NCBI GenBank assembly: GCA_965248175.1
Contig: OZ252093.1
Location: 2,728,001 to 2,792,000, forward strand
DNA from: VXPQ01 sp965248175
GTDB taxonomy: Bacteria > Bacteroidota > Rhodothermia > Rhodothermales > VXPQ01
Length of the DNA: 64,000 nt
Direction of reading: 5' to 3'
Numbering within the stretch: position 1 is the first letter of the stretch; each line of letters begins with the position of its first letter. Shown in pieces: positions 44,588-52,744 of this stretch. The translations under genes and the position numbers were made by a program. The notes below the pieces were generated by a model, which had not been told where the DNA came from, searched no databases, and saw nothing but the letters and a program-made list of their open reading frames with translations.

Positions 44588-47218
44588 ATGCCATTCGCCT
44601 TGTCTTTCCCCTTGTCCTTCCCCCGTTCCTTTTTTCTTCGCGGCCTCCTTGCCGTCGCTGCCGGATCGCTCGCCGTTTTGATGGGTTCCGCACCGGCGGC
44701 CGCACAGGATACCGGGCATGCGCCGGCGGTTGACGGGCGCACCCTGAACCTCGATTTCGAGGCAGGCGACTTAACTGACTGGACGGCTGAGGGCGAAGCC
44801 TTCGGAAACGAACCCGTCGAGGGCGACCTGTTCGCCTCGGGCGAGGCGGCTGTCGCAGAAGTGATCCAGGCGCTGCGGGAACAACGCAATCAGGAGCCGG
44901 CGGCCTTGCGCAGCGGGCACAAAGGCGTCCGGTGGATCAGTTCCGGGGTGGCGCACGGGCCGGCGAGCAAGGGGACGCTGACCTCTTCCCCGTTCGAGGC
45001 GACCCATCCGTACGCAAGTTTTCTGATTTCCGGGGGTGCGCTGGAGAGCACCCGCGCGGAACTGGTGCGGGCCAGGGACGGGGCCGTCATTTTTTCGACG
45101 AGCGGCGACAATGACCTTGCCATGCGGCCCGTCGTGGCCGATCTGGAAAAGCAGGTCGGCGAGACGATCTTCATCCGTCTCGTGGATGAGGATACCGGCG
45201 GCTCCACGGCAGCCTACCTCCCCGAGAACGCATATGCGCACATCAACTTCGATCACTTTCGTTTCCATGCGGAGCGGCCTTCCTTCCCGGATGAACTCGA
45301 TCCGTCCGGCATTGCGAGGCTACCGGCCTGGGACACAGTGTTGCTGGAAGGGGGAAGCGCACAGGAAGCCGCGCAAACGATGACCGTACCGGACGGCTTC
45401 CGCGTGCAACTGGCGGCGGCGGAACCGGATGTCGTCAATCCCATTGCGATGGCGCTCGATCACCGGGGGCGCGTATGGGTCGTCGAGGGGCGGACCTACC
45501 CGGTCCGGGCGCCGGAAGGCGAAGGCAAAGACCGGATTCTCATTTTCGAAGACACCGACGGAGACGGGGCTTTCGATGTGCGGAAAGTCTTCATGGAGGG
45601 GTTGAATCTGGTGAGCGGCCTGGAACTGGGATTCGGGGGAGTATGGGTTGGAGCAGCGCCCTACCTGCTCTACATCCCTATCGACGCATCGGGGGATCAG
45701 CCCGCAGGCCCCCCGGAGGTGCTGCTGGACGGGTTCGGCTACCACGACACCCACGAGACGCTGAATTCCTTCATGTGGGGACCGGATGGCTGGCTCTACG
45801 GTACCCACGGCGTGTTCACCCACTCGAACGTTGGTAAGCCGGGCGCAGAAGACACCGAGCGCACGAAGCTCAATGCGGGCGTATGGCGGTATCACCCAAC
45901 GCAGCACATTTTCGAGATATTTGCGTACGGCACCAGCAATTCCTGGGGACTGGATTGGGATGCGTATGGACAACTGTTCCTGACGGCCTGCGTCATTCCG
46001 CACTTGCATCATGTCATTCCCGGCTCCCGCATGATCCGGCAGGCCGGGGGGCATTTCAATCCGTACGTATACGACGATCTGGACCCGATCGGCGACCATG
46101 TGCACTGGGTGGGCAATCAGGGGCCGCACGCGGGCAACCGGCGGTCCGGTTCGGCGGGCGGTGGACATGCCCATGCAGGCGCCATGATCTACCAGGGCGC
46201 TTCGTGGCCGGAAGCATACCACGGGCGCATCTTCATGCACAACATCCACGGATTCCGGGCGAATACGGACATCCTCGAACGAAGCGGATCCGGGTACGTG
46301 GGCCGGCACGGAGAGGATTTTCTACTGACCCACGACAGCTGGTCCCAGATGCTGGACCTCGTATACGGCCCGGACGGGTCCGTACACGTCATCGACTGGT
46401 ACGACAAGAACCAGTGTCATCACGGGGATCCCGAAAGCCACGACCACGAAACCGGGCGCATCTACCGGATTTCGCACGAAAACGACGAGTGGATGCCGGT
46501 CGATCTGGAGCGGCTCTCTTCCATGGAGCTGGCCGAACTCCAGATGCACCCGAACGACTGGTACGTGCGCACGGCGCGGCGCATCCTGCAGGAGCGGGGG
46601 GCGGACGAAGCGGTGCACGAAGCGCTCTGGACCCGGTTTGAGGAGAATCCGGACGATACGCGGAAGCTGCGGGCACTCTGGGCATTGCATGTGACCGGCG
46701 GCCTGTCGGACGAGTCGCTGACCGGCCTGCTCAACCACGAAAACGAACATGTCCGGGCATGGGCGATCCATCTTCTGGCTGAGGACCGGGGTGTTCCCGA
46801 AGAGGCGGCGCAGACATTCACGCGGATGGCCCGGGAGGACTCTTCCGCCCTGGTCCGGCTCTACATTGCAAGCGCCCTCCAGCGTATGGCTCCCGACCGG
46901 CGATGGGATGCGCTGGACGCCCTCACGAAGCGGGCCGAAGACGCCGGAGATCAAAATATCCCGCTGATGGCATGGTATGCACTGGAGCCTCTGGCGCCGA
47001 CGGACATGGACCGGGCCATGGACATGGCGCTCTCGGCCAGCCTGCCCCGTATCCTGTCCTTCACCGTCAGCCGCATCGCGGCCACGGGTACGGAAGAGGC
47101 GCTCGCCGTACTGTCCGGGTACCTGGGAACGCTGGAAGACACAGACAAACAGGCCGTGATTATTGAGGGTCTCAACCAGTTCGTGGAGCAGGCGGAAAGC
47201 GACGAACAAGACGATTAA
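44588..47218 (+). CDS. PVC-type membrane-bound dehydrogenase-like protein with HEAT repeats
   Basis: 876-residue exported protein (signal peptide FFLRGLLAVAAGSLAVLMGSAPAAAQ). Residues ~30-225 form a beta-sandwich like a carbohydrate-binding or DUF1080-like domain (NLDFEAGDLTDWTAEGEAF, SPFEATHPYASFLISGG). Residues ~250-640 are the sorbosone-dehydrogenase-type propeller typical of Planctomycetes and relatives (NPIAMALDHRGRVWVVEGRTYP, FEDTDGDGAFDVRKVF, NSFMWGPDGWLYGTHGVFTHS, QCHHGDPESHDHETGRIYRI). The C-terminus is a HEAT solenoid homologous to that of the cupredoxin protein upstream. Unlike the lipoprotein at 22889 it has no CxxCH cytochrome domain, so it may rely on the neighbouring cupredoxin as electron acceptor. 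Confidence 0.8.
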   Translation: MPFALSFPLSFPRSFFLRGLLAVAAGSLAVLMGSAPAAAQDTGHAPAVDGRTLNLDFEAGDLTDWTAEGEAFGNEPVEGDLFASGEAAVAEVIQALREQRNQEPAALRSGHKGVRWISSGVAHGPASKGTLTSSPFEATHPYASFLISGGALESTRAELVRARDGAVIFSTSGDNDLAMRPVVADLEKQVGETIFIRLVDEDTGGSTAAYLPENAYAHINFDHFRFHAERPSFPDELDPSGIARLPAWDTVLLEGGSAQEAAQTMTVPDGFRVQLAAAEPDVVNPIAMALDHRGRVWVVEGRTYPVRAPEGEGKDRILIFEDTDGDGAFDVRKVFMEGLNLVSGLELGFGGVWVGAAPYLLYIPIDASGDQPAGPPEVLLDGFGYHDTHETLNSFMWGPDGWLYGTHGVFTHSNVGKPGAEDTERTKLNAGVWRYHPTQHIFEIFAYGTSNSWGLDWDAYGQLFLTACVIPHLHHVIPGSRMIRQAGGHFNPYVYDDLDPIGDHVHWVGNQGPHAGNRRSGSAGGGHAHAGAMIYQGASWPEAYHGRIFMHNIHGFRANTDILERSGSGYVGRHGEDFLLTHDSWSQMLDLVYGPDGSVHVIDWYDKNQCHHGDPESHDHETGRIYRISHENDEWMPVDLERLSSMELAELQMHPNDWYVRTARRILQERGADEAVHEALWTRFEENPDDTRKLRALWALHVTGGLSDESLTGLLNHENEHVRAWAIHLLAEDRGVPEEAAQTFTRMAREDSSALVRLYIASALQRMAPDRRWDALDALTKRAEDAGDQNIPLMAWYALEPLAPTDMDRAMDMALSASLPRILSFTVSRIAATGTEEALAVLSGYLGTLEDTDKQAVIIEGLNQFVEQAESDEQDD

Positions 47219-47268
47219 GGCGGGGTATATCCCCTGATAATTTCTTCACTCAACCTGCAACAGAATCT

Positions 47269-48216
47269 ATGCGAGAAACCATGAAAAGCCCGGATCATGA
47301 GGGCAATCAGGCGCTTCTCGGCGTCCAACTCAAGGATATTGAAAAAACGCTTCCTCTCCGGGTACTCTCCGAGGAAGACTGGGAGCACTGGACAACCTGG
47401 GGCTATGTTATCGTGCACGACGCCATCTCACCCGACCATATCGAGCGTCTGAAGGCTTTTTTGTGGGAATTTCAGGAAATGGATCCCAACGACCCGTCCA
47501 AATGGAACGCAACGGACCGGCGGGCGCACGGGATGACGGAACTCAACAATTCGGGCATGGTGGAGGTGTACAATCACCAGCTCCTGTGGGACACCCGGCA
47601 ATCGCCCCGGGTATACGACGCCTACGTGGATATCTGGGACCGCGAGGACTTGTGGGTCACCATCGACCGCGCGAACCTGAACACGCCCAACCGGGACGGG
47701 CGCAAGTTTGGAGGTTTCATCCACTGGGATGTGGACACGTCGCAAGATCCGCTGCCCGTCAACGTGCAGGGGGTGCTGTCCCTCGTGGATACGGACGCGG
47801 AAGTCGGGGGATTGCAATGCGTGCCCGACCTGTTCCATACCTTCGACGAATGGGTAAAAACGCAGCCTGCAGAACGGGACCCGTTCCGGCCGGACACGAG
47901 CGGGTTAGAGGTACGGTTCATCCCGCTGCGGGCCGGGGACCTTATCATCTGGAACTCCCTGCAGGCGCACGGCATCCGTCCGAATACATCGAATGATCGG
48001 GCGCGGATGGCGCAGTACGTCTCCATGTACCCGACCAGCGAGGGCAACGAGGATCTCCGGCAGCAGCGCATCCATTCATGGCGCAACTGCGAACCGCCCA
48101 AGGGCATCGCCTTCCCGGGGGACCCGCGCGAACTGGAAAAGAAGGTGTACGGACACGCGGAACTGACCGATCTCGGTAAGCGGCTGCTGGGGCTGGAGCG
48201 GTGGAATGGGGCGTGA
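47269..48216 (+). CDS. Phytanoyl-CoA dioxygenase (PhyH) family protein
   Basis: 315-residue Fe(II)/2-oxoglutarate-dependent oxygenase. A double-stranded beta-helix core is indicated by GFIHWDVDTSQD (His-x-Asp iron ligands) and NSLQAHGIRPNTSNDRARM (distal His plus the Arg that binds 2-oxoglutarate). The N-terminal YVIVHDAISPDHIERLKAFLWEF is typical of PhyH proteins. It starts at 47269 or at the second ATG at 47281. It is cytoplasmic, with no signal peptide. It follows the dehydrogenase gene by 50 bp and probably ends that operon. The hydroxylated substrate is unknown; PVC-type clusters with PhyH often concern methylated or unusual sugars, which is only suggestive here. Confidence 0.85.
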   Translation: MRETMKSPDHEGNQALLGVQLKDIEKTLPLRVLSEEDWEHWTTWGYVIVHDAISPDHIERLKAFLWEFQEMDPNDPSKWNATDRRAHGMTELNNSGMVEVYNHQLLWDTRQSPRVYDAYVDIWDREDLWVTIDRANLNTPNRDGRKFGGFIHWDVDTSQDPLPVNVQGVLSLVDTDAEVGGLQCVPDLFHTFDEWVKTQPAERDPFRPDTSGLEVRFIPLRAGDLIIWNSLQAHGIRPNTSNDRARMAQYVSMYPTSEGNEDLRQQRIHSWRNCEPPKGIAFPGDPRELEKKVYGHAELTDLGKRLLGLERWNGA

Positions 48217-48265
48217 GGGGTGGGGTGGGCTCGGGGGTATTGCTGGCGTCAATAACCAAAGCGAT

Positions 48266-48505
48266 TCACCGTTCCTTCCGGCCTTCACGCTGGAACACCT
48301 CTGAAGGGGTCTGGGGACGCCCTTGTGTCATGGAGCGCAGGCGGGCCGCTAATTCGTCAAACGCAGGTTCCACTTCCGCCGAAAGCGCCTGGCGCAGAAT
48401 TTCACGATGCTCCGCTTCCGCCGAACGCCCGTGGCGCGACGCACGACGTTTCAGCCGAATGACCAGATCCTCATCAAGATTACGAACTTGCAGATTTTTG
48501 GGCAT
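48266..48505 (-). CDS. FitA-like ribbon-helix-helix antitoxin, orphan
   Basis: 79-residue protein from the ATG at 48505 (MPKNLQVRNLDEDLVIRLKRRA), which has GGAGGT about 7 bp upstream; the TTG further upstream overlaps that site. The N-terminal ribbon-helix-helix (LQVRNLDEDLVIRLKRRASRHGRSAEAEHREILRQAL) matches FitA/StbC-type antitoxins, which repress their own operon and neutralise a PIN-domain RNase encoded directly downstream. Here the downstream DNA (below 48266) holds only the end of the PhyH gene, so no toxin is present. Confidence 0.8.
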   Translation of the reverse strand: MPKNLQVRNLDEDLVIRLKRRASRHGRSAEAEHREILRQALSAEVEPAFDELAARLRSMTQGRPQTPSEVFQREGRKER

Positions 48506-48641
48506 TTCAACCTCCAAAGTATGACAGCATATAATACATAGGTGAGAAATATCTTGTCGACTGTGAAGACAGCGTTAGACTTTATCAGGGCATATCTGTT
48601 CATGCAACGGTGAAGGAACGTTGAGCGTACCTCCTTGACCA

Positions 48642-49686
48642 TTGCCCCAATCCATCCCTCCTTCGATTCCATTGACACAGTTGCTGAAGCACGAGAAAAT
48701 CCTCAACCGGTCCGGCTTGGAGATCGGTTCTGGCGCGGTGCCCCCGCTTCGCAAGAAGAATTACTATGTAGTAGCCAAAAAGATGGATGGCGATGCCCCA
48801 AAGGATTTTATACGTATCTACACTTACGGAAGCGCCCGGCGAGACGCACCGCACAAATGGCCCGCGTACATCGCCAAGGTAGGGCACAAGTGGTATCCCA
48901 ATGAATCGATCACGGAGCATCTGCTCACCCGGATAGGGGAGTTGCTCGGTCTGAATATGGCGAACTCTTCCCTTCTGTCAGTGCATGGACAGATCCGCTT
49001 CCTAAGTAAGTATTTCCTCAAACCCGATCAAAATCTTGTTCACGGAACCGAGATATTTGGGGGATATCTCGAAGACGATCAATTCGTGAAGGAGGTAGAA
49101 CAGGCCGGTGCCGATCGGGATTTGTTTACGTTCCAATTCGTCCACAAAGCGATTTTTTCGGAATTTCCTGGTCAGGCGCCTTCCATCTTGAAAGAGTATA
49201 CCCGCATGCTCGCCTTCGACGCCATCGTGGGCAATAACGACCGGCACCATATATAATTGGGGAATCGTGGTCCACCCCCACCCTGACCATACACCATCGT
49301 TTTCTCCGATTTACGACAGCGCCCGGGGACTTTTCTGGAACGATCCGGAGGAAAAACTTCAAGCCGTTGAACAGGATCCGGATCCAAAACGGTTGCGGAC
49401 GTTCCTTGATCGGTACATAAAAAAATCGCGGCCAAAGACCGGCTGGGACGGAGAAAACAACCTCAATCATATCTCGCTGATCCGCAACATTTACCAAACC
49501 TATCCCGATCTTCGCCCAACGCTGGCGAATCTTTGCCACCCCCAAATCGTAGAAAAGACGCGGCATGTGCTCGACAGCGAATTCAGTCCACTCATGAGCG
49601 CCTTGCGCCGGAGAATGATCCTGCGTTGCCTGCAACGGCGCTTGGAATTGTTATCCGATGCTCTGCAAACCGGGAGTGCCCCATGA
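48642..49686 (+). pseudogene. HipA/HipT-like Ser/Thr kinase, single frameshift
   Basis: HipA-superfamily kinase domain without the usual N-terminal subdomain. Motifs: PAYIAKVG (ATP Lys), ESITEHLLTRIGELLGLNMANSS, LAFDAIVGNNDRHH (catalytic Asp), then YNWGIVVHP and FSPIYDSARGLFWN (metal-binding Asp) in the next frame. The shift is one base in CACCATATATAATTGG around 49253; without it the first part stops at 49256, directly after NNDRHH. The C-terminal helices end at 49686. HipA kinases phosphorylate translation factors and arrest growth. The stop overlaps the start of the HipS-like gene (ATGA). The lesion splits the active site, so toxicity is probably lost unless the shift is phase-variable or an error. 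Confidence 0.75.
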
Positions 49687-50093
49687 TCGAAAACCTGAAA
49701 AAAATACTATCCCGGGAAGGGGGTCGCGAGTACGTTCAACCTTCAAAGGAGGAAAAAGCCGACTTCCTGTTGCGCGTACGCGAGCCATCCGGGCATACGC
49801 TGGATGTAGGGCGCCTGTCTCTCCGCGAGGGAACGTGGCATTTCGAGTACACCGATGACTTCCGGCGCCGAACAGATATCCGTCCCATCGTGAACTTTCC
49901 CAACCTTGACAAACATTACGAATCCGACACGTTGTGGCCGTTTTTCGTAATCCGTATTCCTGGCCTGAAGCAGCCTGCGGTCCAGCGCGAAATCAAGGAG
50001 AAAGAACTCGATGAACGCAATGAGGCCCAACTCCTCAAGCACTTCGGTAAAACCTCAATCGCCAATCCGTTCGTCCTGATCCCGCAGGATTAA
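49683..50093 (+). CDS. HipA N-terminal-subdomain protein (HipS-like)
   Basis: 136-residue protein starting at 49683 (MIENLKKILSREGGREYV) inside the ATGA overlap with the kinase gene. It resembles the stand-alone HipA N-subdomain 1: HTLDVGRLSLREGTWHFEYTDDF, then PIVNFPNLDKHYESDTLWPFFVIRIPGL with the FPxxxxxYxSxxLWPFF core. In tripartite HipBST systems the small HipS is an antitoxin for the HipT kinase. Here the order is kinase first, HipS second, and no HipB-type DNA-binding gene is adjacent. The longer in-frame extension upstream lies inside the kinase gene and was not used. Confidence 0.75.
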   Translation: MIENLKKILSREGGREYVQPSKEEKADFLLRVREPSGHTLDVGRLSLREGTWHFEYTDDFRRRTDIRPIVNFPNLDKHYESDTLWPFFVIRIPGLKQPAVQREIKEKELDERNEAQLLKHFGKTSIANPFVLIPQD

Positions 50094-50364
50094 ACAGCTT
50101 GCCGCTCAGACGAGCCCCAGCGGCTTCAGACACCTGGTCAGGCCTGAGGACTCATCTTGAAGCGGCGGCAAGGTTCGGCAGTTCATCGTCGCAGGTTGGA
50201 TCGAAGGGGTGTTCGGTACAGTGAAGGCATGAACGTCCTGATGCTCTGAAAACCTGTTCGGGCGATCCGAATTCTCCCTGTTTGATCGGAAACAAGACCG
50301 GACCAGGCGCTTTATTCTTTTGTCGGACATTTGTATTAGACCATTCTTGCAGGGAGGTATGCCC

Positions 50365-50964
50365 GTGACGACAATAACAACCAAAACCCGCGCGCGAATC
50401 GGTAAGGATCCCGTCCCTCCCCGGCCCATGACGGTGGAGGAGTACGCCCGTTTCGAGGAGCCGGAGGACGGGTACAGATACGAACTGGTTCGGGGCATAC
50501 TCACGGTGCAGGAGCCCGGTCCGGGCTATCCGCACGCATTCCTGCAAGCCGATCTGGTGCGCCATCTTGGAAACTGGACGCGCCGAACCGGTTGCGGGAA
50601 AATAGCGGTGGAAATGGATTGCATTATCTGCATGACCCCGGCGACCGTCCGGCGACCGGATATTTCCGTTTTTCTCGAACCGAGATACTGGGGAACCACG
50701 TCGGGAAACTGGGCGCAAGGAGCGCCGGAAATAGCGATTGAGATACTCTCGCCATCGAACACGCCGGGGGCAATGCGCGAAAAGATGCGCGATTACTTCG
50801 ACGCCGACGCGCTGCGTGTCTGGATGGTGGACCCCAAGACCCGCACCGTGACTATTCACCGGGCGGACGGCTCGGAAACGATCTTCCGGGATGGAGAGCG
50901 CCTCGAAGATCCGGACGTATTGCCGGGATTTGTGTTGGAGGTGAGAGAGTTGTTTGAGGGGTAG
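50365..50964 (+). CDS. Uma2-family (DUF820) PD-(D/E)XK protein, copy 1
   Basis: 199-residue protein. The GTG at 50365 (MTTITTKTRARIGKDPV) is favoured over the ATG at 50359 because AGGGAGGT lies at proper distance only for the GTG. Uma2/DUF820 proteins have a restriction-endonuclease-like fold. The core is DGYRYELVRGILTV, VRRPDISVFL (Asp), APEIAIEILSPSN (Glu-x-Glu in place of Glu-x-Lys), MREKMRDYFDADALRVWMVDPKTRTVTIH. The family is abundant in cyanobacteria and mobile-rich genomes, with unproven nuclease activity. A paralogue lies at 52032-52598 with a similar AT-rich tail downstream. Confidence 0.85.
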   Translation: MTTITTKTRARIGKDPVPPRPMTVEEYARFEEPEDGYRYELVRGILTVQEPGPGYPHAFLQADLVRHLGNWTRRTGCGKIAVEMDCIICMTPATVRRPDISVFLEPRYWGTTSGNWAQGAPEIAIEILSPSNTPGAMREKMRDYFDADALRVWMVDPKTRTVTIHRADGSETIFRDGERLEDPDVLPGFVLEVRELFEG

Positions 50965-51075
50965 GGGGATTTTTCTAAAAACGGGGAATTTATTTAAAAA
51001 CAGGAGAATATTTAATAAGTAAATAATTTTCTGGTAAGTAGGGAATTATTTCAGGGGTAAGGAATTTTGGGATAA
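50965..51075 (+). repeat. AT-rich tail repeat downstream of Uma2 copy 1
   Basis: A purine- and AT-rich stretch of loosely repeated GGGAATTATTT / AAAACAGG / AATAAGTA units, closely matching 52599-52710 downstream of Uma2 copy 2. No coding potential. It may be a shared 3' untranslated region or the edge of a duplicated module. Confidence 0.75.
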
Positions 51076-51274
51076 GTAGGTATGTTGCGGATCGAGCAGG
51101 GCGCCGTTTCCGAAAATGCCGGACAGGAAACATGACAGAGTTGACGATGACCGGTCTATCGCCTTCTGTCGAGCAAAAATGACCGAACGGATGGAACCGG
51201 CCGATAAAGCCAAAGTTTGATACCACTCCCAGTGCTATAGGTCTTAGTGCTATGTCTTAACATACGCGAACTCG
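51076..51274. other. Intergenic DNA before the toxin remnant
   Basis: About 200 bp without recognisable genes. A short repeated AGTGCTAT/TTAGTGCTATG pair near 51229-51255 lies just upstream of the toxin remnant and could be an operator for the downstream HTH antitoxin, since such antitoxins repress their own promoters through paired sites. That is an inference. Confidence 0.35.
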
Positions 51275-51346
51275 ATGCGCATTTTCAGGAATAAATCGTT
51301 CAGCCTCTTTGCTCGCCGGGAACGCATTGACGACGCGACGTTGTGA
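51275..51346 (+). pseudogene. Truncated RelE/ParE-type toxin (23 codons)
   Basis: The short frame MRIFRNKSFSLFARRERIDDATL matches the N-terminus of the COG4737-type RelE/ParE toxin family (MRxFKxKxFxxFARKExIxDxAL). Normal members have about 110 residues; here a TGA at 51344-51346 ends the frame and overlaps the antitoxin ATG. The remaining ~85 residues, including the basic catalytic part, are gone, most simply by an internal deletion that preserved the junction with the antitoxin. Confidence 0.65.
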
Positions 51347-51663
51347 TGAGTAAGCAATACAAAACCGCTGCGATGGCGACGATACACGAGACGGCTCTGG
51401 GTATGCACGAGGCGCAAGTGATCACCAAAAAAACGATGAAGACGTTCGATGAGATGTGCCTGACTCCGGTCAAGGAGTTGGCGCCGGAAGATATCCGTGC
51501 AATCCGCCAACGAGAATGGGCAAGTCAGGCGGTTTTCGCTTGCTATCTTAATGTATCTACAGGGCTCGTCAGTCAGTGGGAACGCGGCAAAAAACACCCT
51601 CAAGGCGCTTCCCTCAAACTGTTGACCCTTGTTGACGAAAAGGGACTCCAGGCGATCGCGTGA
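51346..51663 (+). CDS. HTH-type antitoxin (HigA/NadS-like)
   Basis: 105-residue DNA-binding protein. The ATG at 51346 overlaps the toxin-remnant stop (TGATG); a GTG at 51343 adds one residue. The Xre/lambda-type helix-turn-helix is SQAVFACYLNVSTGLVSQWERGKKHPQGASLKLLTLVDEKGL, preceded by EDIRAIRQREWA. This is the usual antitoxin and autorepressor paired with COG4737-type RelE toxins, in toxin-then-antitoxin order as here. The gene is intact although its toxin is deleted. The next gene starts 5 bp downstream. Confidence 0.85.
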   Translation: MSKQYKTAAMATIHETALGMHEAQVITKKTMKTFDEMCLTPVKELAPEDIRAIRQREWASQAVFACYLNVSTGLVSQWERGKKHPQGASLKLLTLVDEKGLQAIA

Positions 51664-51667
51664 ACCC

Positions 51668-52003
51668 ATGCTTACGCTACATCCTGAAGAACGAATATGG
51701 CTCGACGAGTACCGGAAGGCGCTTTTGGATCAACAGCCCGATGCGATCAAGCAAATGCTGTTGTACGGATCCAAGGCGCGGGGAGACGCACGTGAAGACA
51801 GTGACCTCGACATCCTGCTTATCGTGAAGAACGAGGCGGCCAGTCTCAAGCGCGTTTTGCGGCGAATCGGGTATCGCCTGTCCGCAACGTCTTACGCCGT
51901 ACCCTCAATCCTCGCGTATACCGAAGAGGAGTGGGAGCAGCGCAAGCGTATCGGATCAGCGTTCTGTGAAACGGTGGAACGAGAGGCGGTGAATGTCTTA
52001 TGA
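51668..52003 (+). CDS. MNT-type nucleotidyltransferase (MntA-like antitoxin), orphan
   Basis: 111-residue minimal nucleotidyltransferase starting at 51668 (MLTLHPEERIWLDEYRKALL). The signature LLYGSKARGDAREDSDLDILLIV carries the GSxARG...DSDxD catalytic motif, complete with both Asp. In HEPN-MNT modules such proteins AMPylate and neutralise a HEPN RNase encoded next to them. Here the stop overlaps an ATG of the following frame (MSYEARNSNGRLS), which could be the first residues of a lost HEPN gene now fused to Uma2. No HEPN domain remains. Confidence 0.75.
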   Translation: MLTLHPEERIWLDEYRKALLDQQPDAIKQMLLYGSKARGDAREDSDLDILLIVKNEAASLKRVLRRIGYRLSATSYAVPSILAYTEEEWEQRKRIGSAFCETVEREAVNVL

Positions 52004-52031
52004 AGCGCGAAACAGTAACGGGCGACTGTCC

Positions 52032-52598
52032 ATGAAGTCGCCGGGTGCCGCTCCGCCCCAGCCCATGACGGTGGAGAAGTATGCACGGTTCGACGAGCCG
52101 GATGACGGATATTCCTCCGAACTCTTCCGGGGCATCATCATACGGGAACCGCCGCCCGGCGGTCCGCATGGGCGCAGCCAAAGCATATTGGCGCGGCGCC
52201 TGGGCAACTGGATGGAAGCGTTCGGACGGGGCGAGATTTTCGTACAAACCGGTTTTATTATCAGCGACCATCCCGCGACGGTCCGGGAACCGGATGTGGC
52301 CGTTCTACTCAAACGGCGATCCTGGGAAGGTGAACCCGGTAGTTGGATACGCGGAGCGCCGGAGGTGGCGGTCGAAGTGCTCTCGCCGTCGAACAGGCCG
52401 GGAGCACTGCGCGAAAAGATGCGCGACTACTTCGATGCCGGAGCACTGCGGATATGGACCGTGGACCCGAAGACACGTACCGTCACCATACACCGGGCGG
52501 ACGGCTCGGAAACGATCTTCCGGGATGGAGACCGTCTCGAAGATCCGGACGTACTGCCCGGATTCGCGCTGGAGGTGAGGGAGTTGTTTGAGGGGTAA
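52032..52598 (+). CDS. Uma2-family (DUF820) PD-(D/E)XK protein, copy 2
   Basis: 188-residue paralogue of the protein at 50365; both share PMTVEEYARF/PMTVEKYARF near the N-terminus, REKMRDYFDA, VDPKTRTVTIHRADGSETIF and the same C-terminal EVRELFEG. Core residues are VREPDVAVLL and APEVAVEVLSPSN. The start at 52032 (MKSPGAAPPQPMTVE) gives an N-terminus like copy 1. A longer start at 51993 inside the nucleotidyltransferase stop is possible (13 extra residues). The two copies bracket the HTH and MNT genes, which suggests a duplication or recombination between them. Confidence 0.85.
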   Translation: MKSPGAAPPQPMTVEKYARFDEPDDGYSSELFRGIIIREPPPGGPHGRSQSILARRLGNWMEAFGRGEIFVQTGFIISDHPATVREPDVAVLLKRRSWEGEPGSWIRGAPEVAVEVLSPSNRPGALREKMRDYFDAGALRIWTVDPKTRTVTIHRADGSETIFRDGDRLEDPDVLPGFALEVRELFEG

Positions 52599-52710
52599 GG
52601 GGATTTTTCTAAAAACGGGGAATTTCTTTAAAAACAGGGAGATATTTGATAAGTAAAGAATTATTTTAGAAGCAGGAAATTATTTCAGGAGTAAGGAATT
52701 TTTGGATAGG
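52599..52710 (+). repeat. AT-rich tail repeat downstream of Uma2 copy 2
   Basis: Near-copy of 50965-51075: GGGGATTTTTCTAAAAACGG opens both, followed by the same GGGAATTT / AAAACAGG / GATAAGTA / AATTATTTCAGG succession with small differences. Together with the Uma2 C-terminal coding region it forms a direct repeat about 1.6 kb from the first copy. Confidence 0.75.
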
Positions 52711-52744
52711 TATGGATTGGATCGCATGCGCTCCCGGCAAAGAA

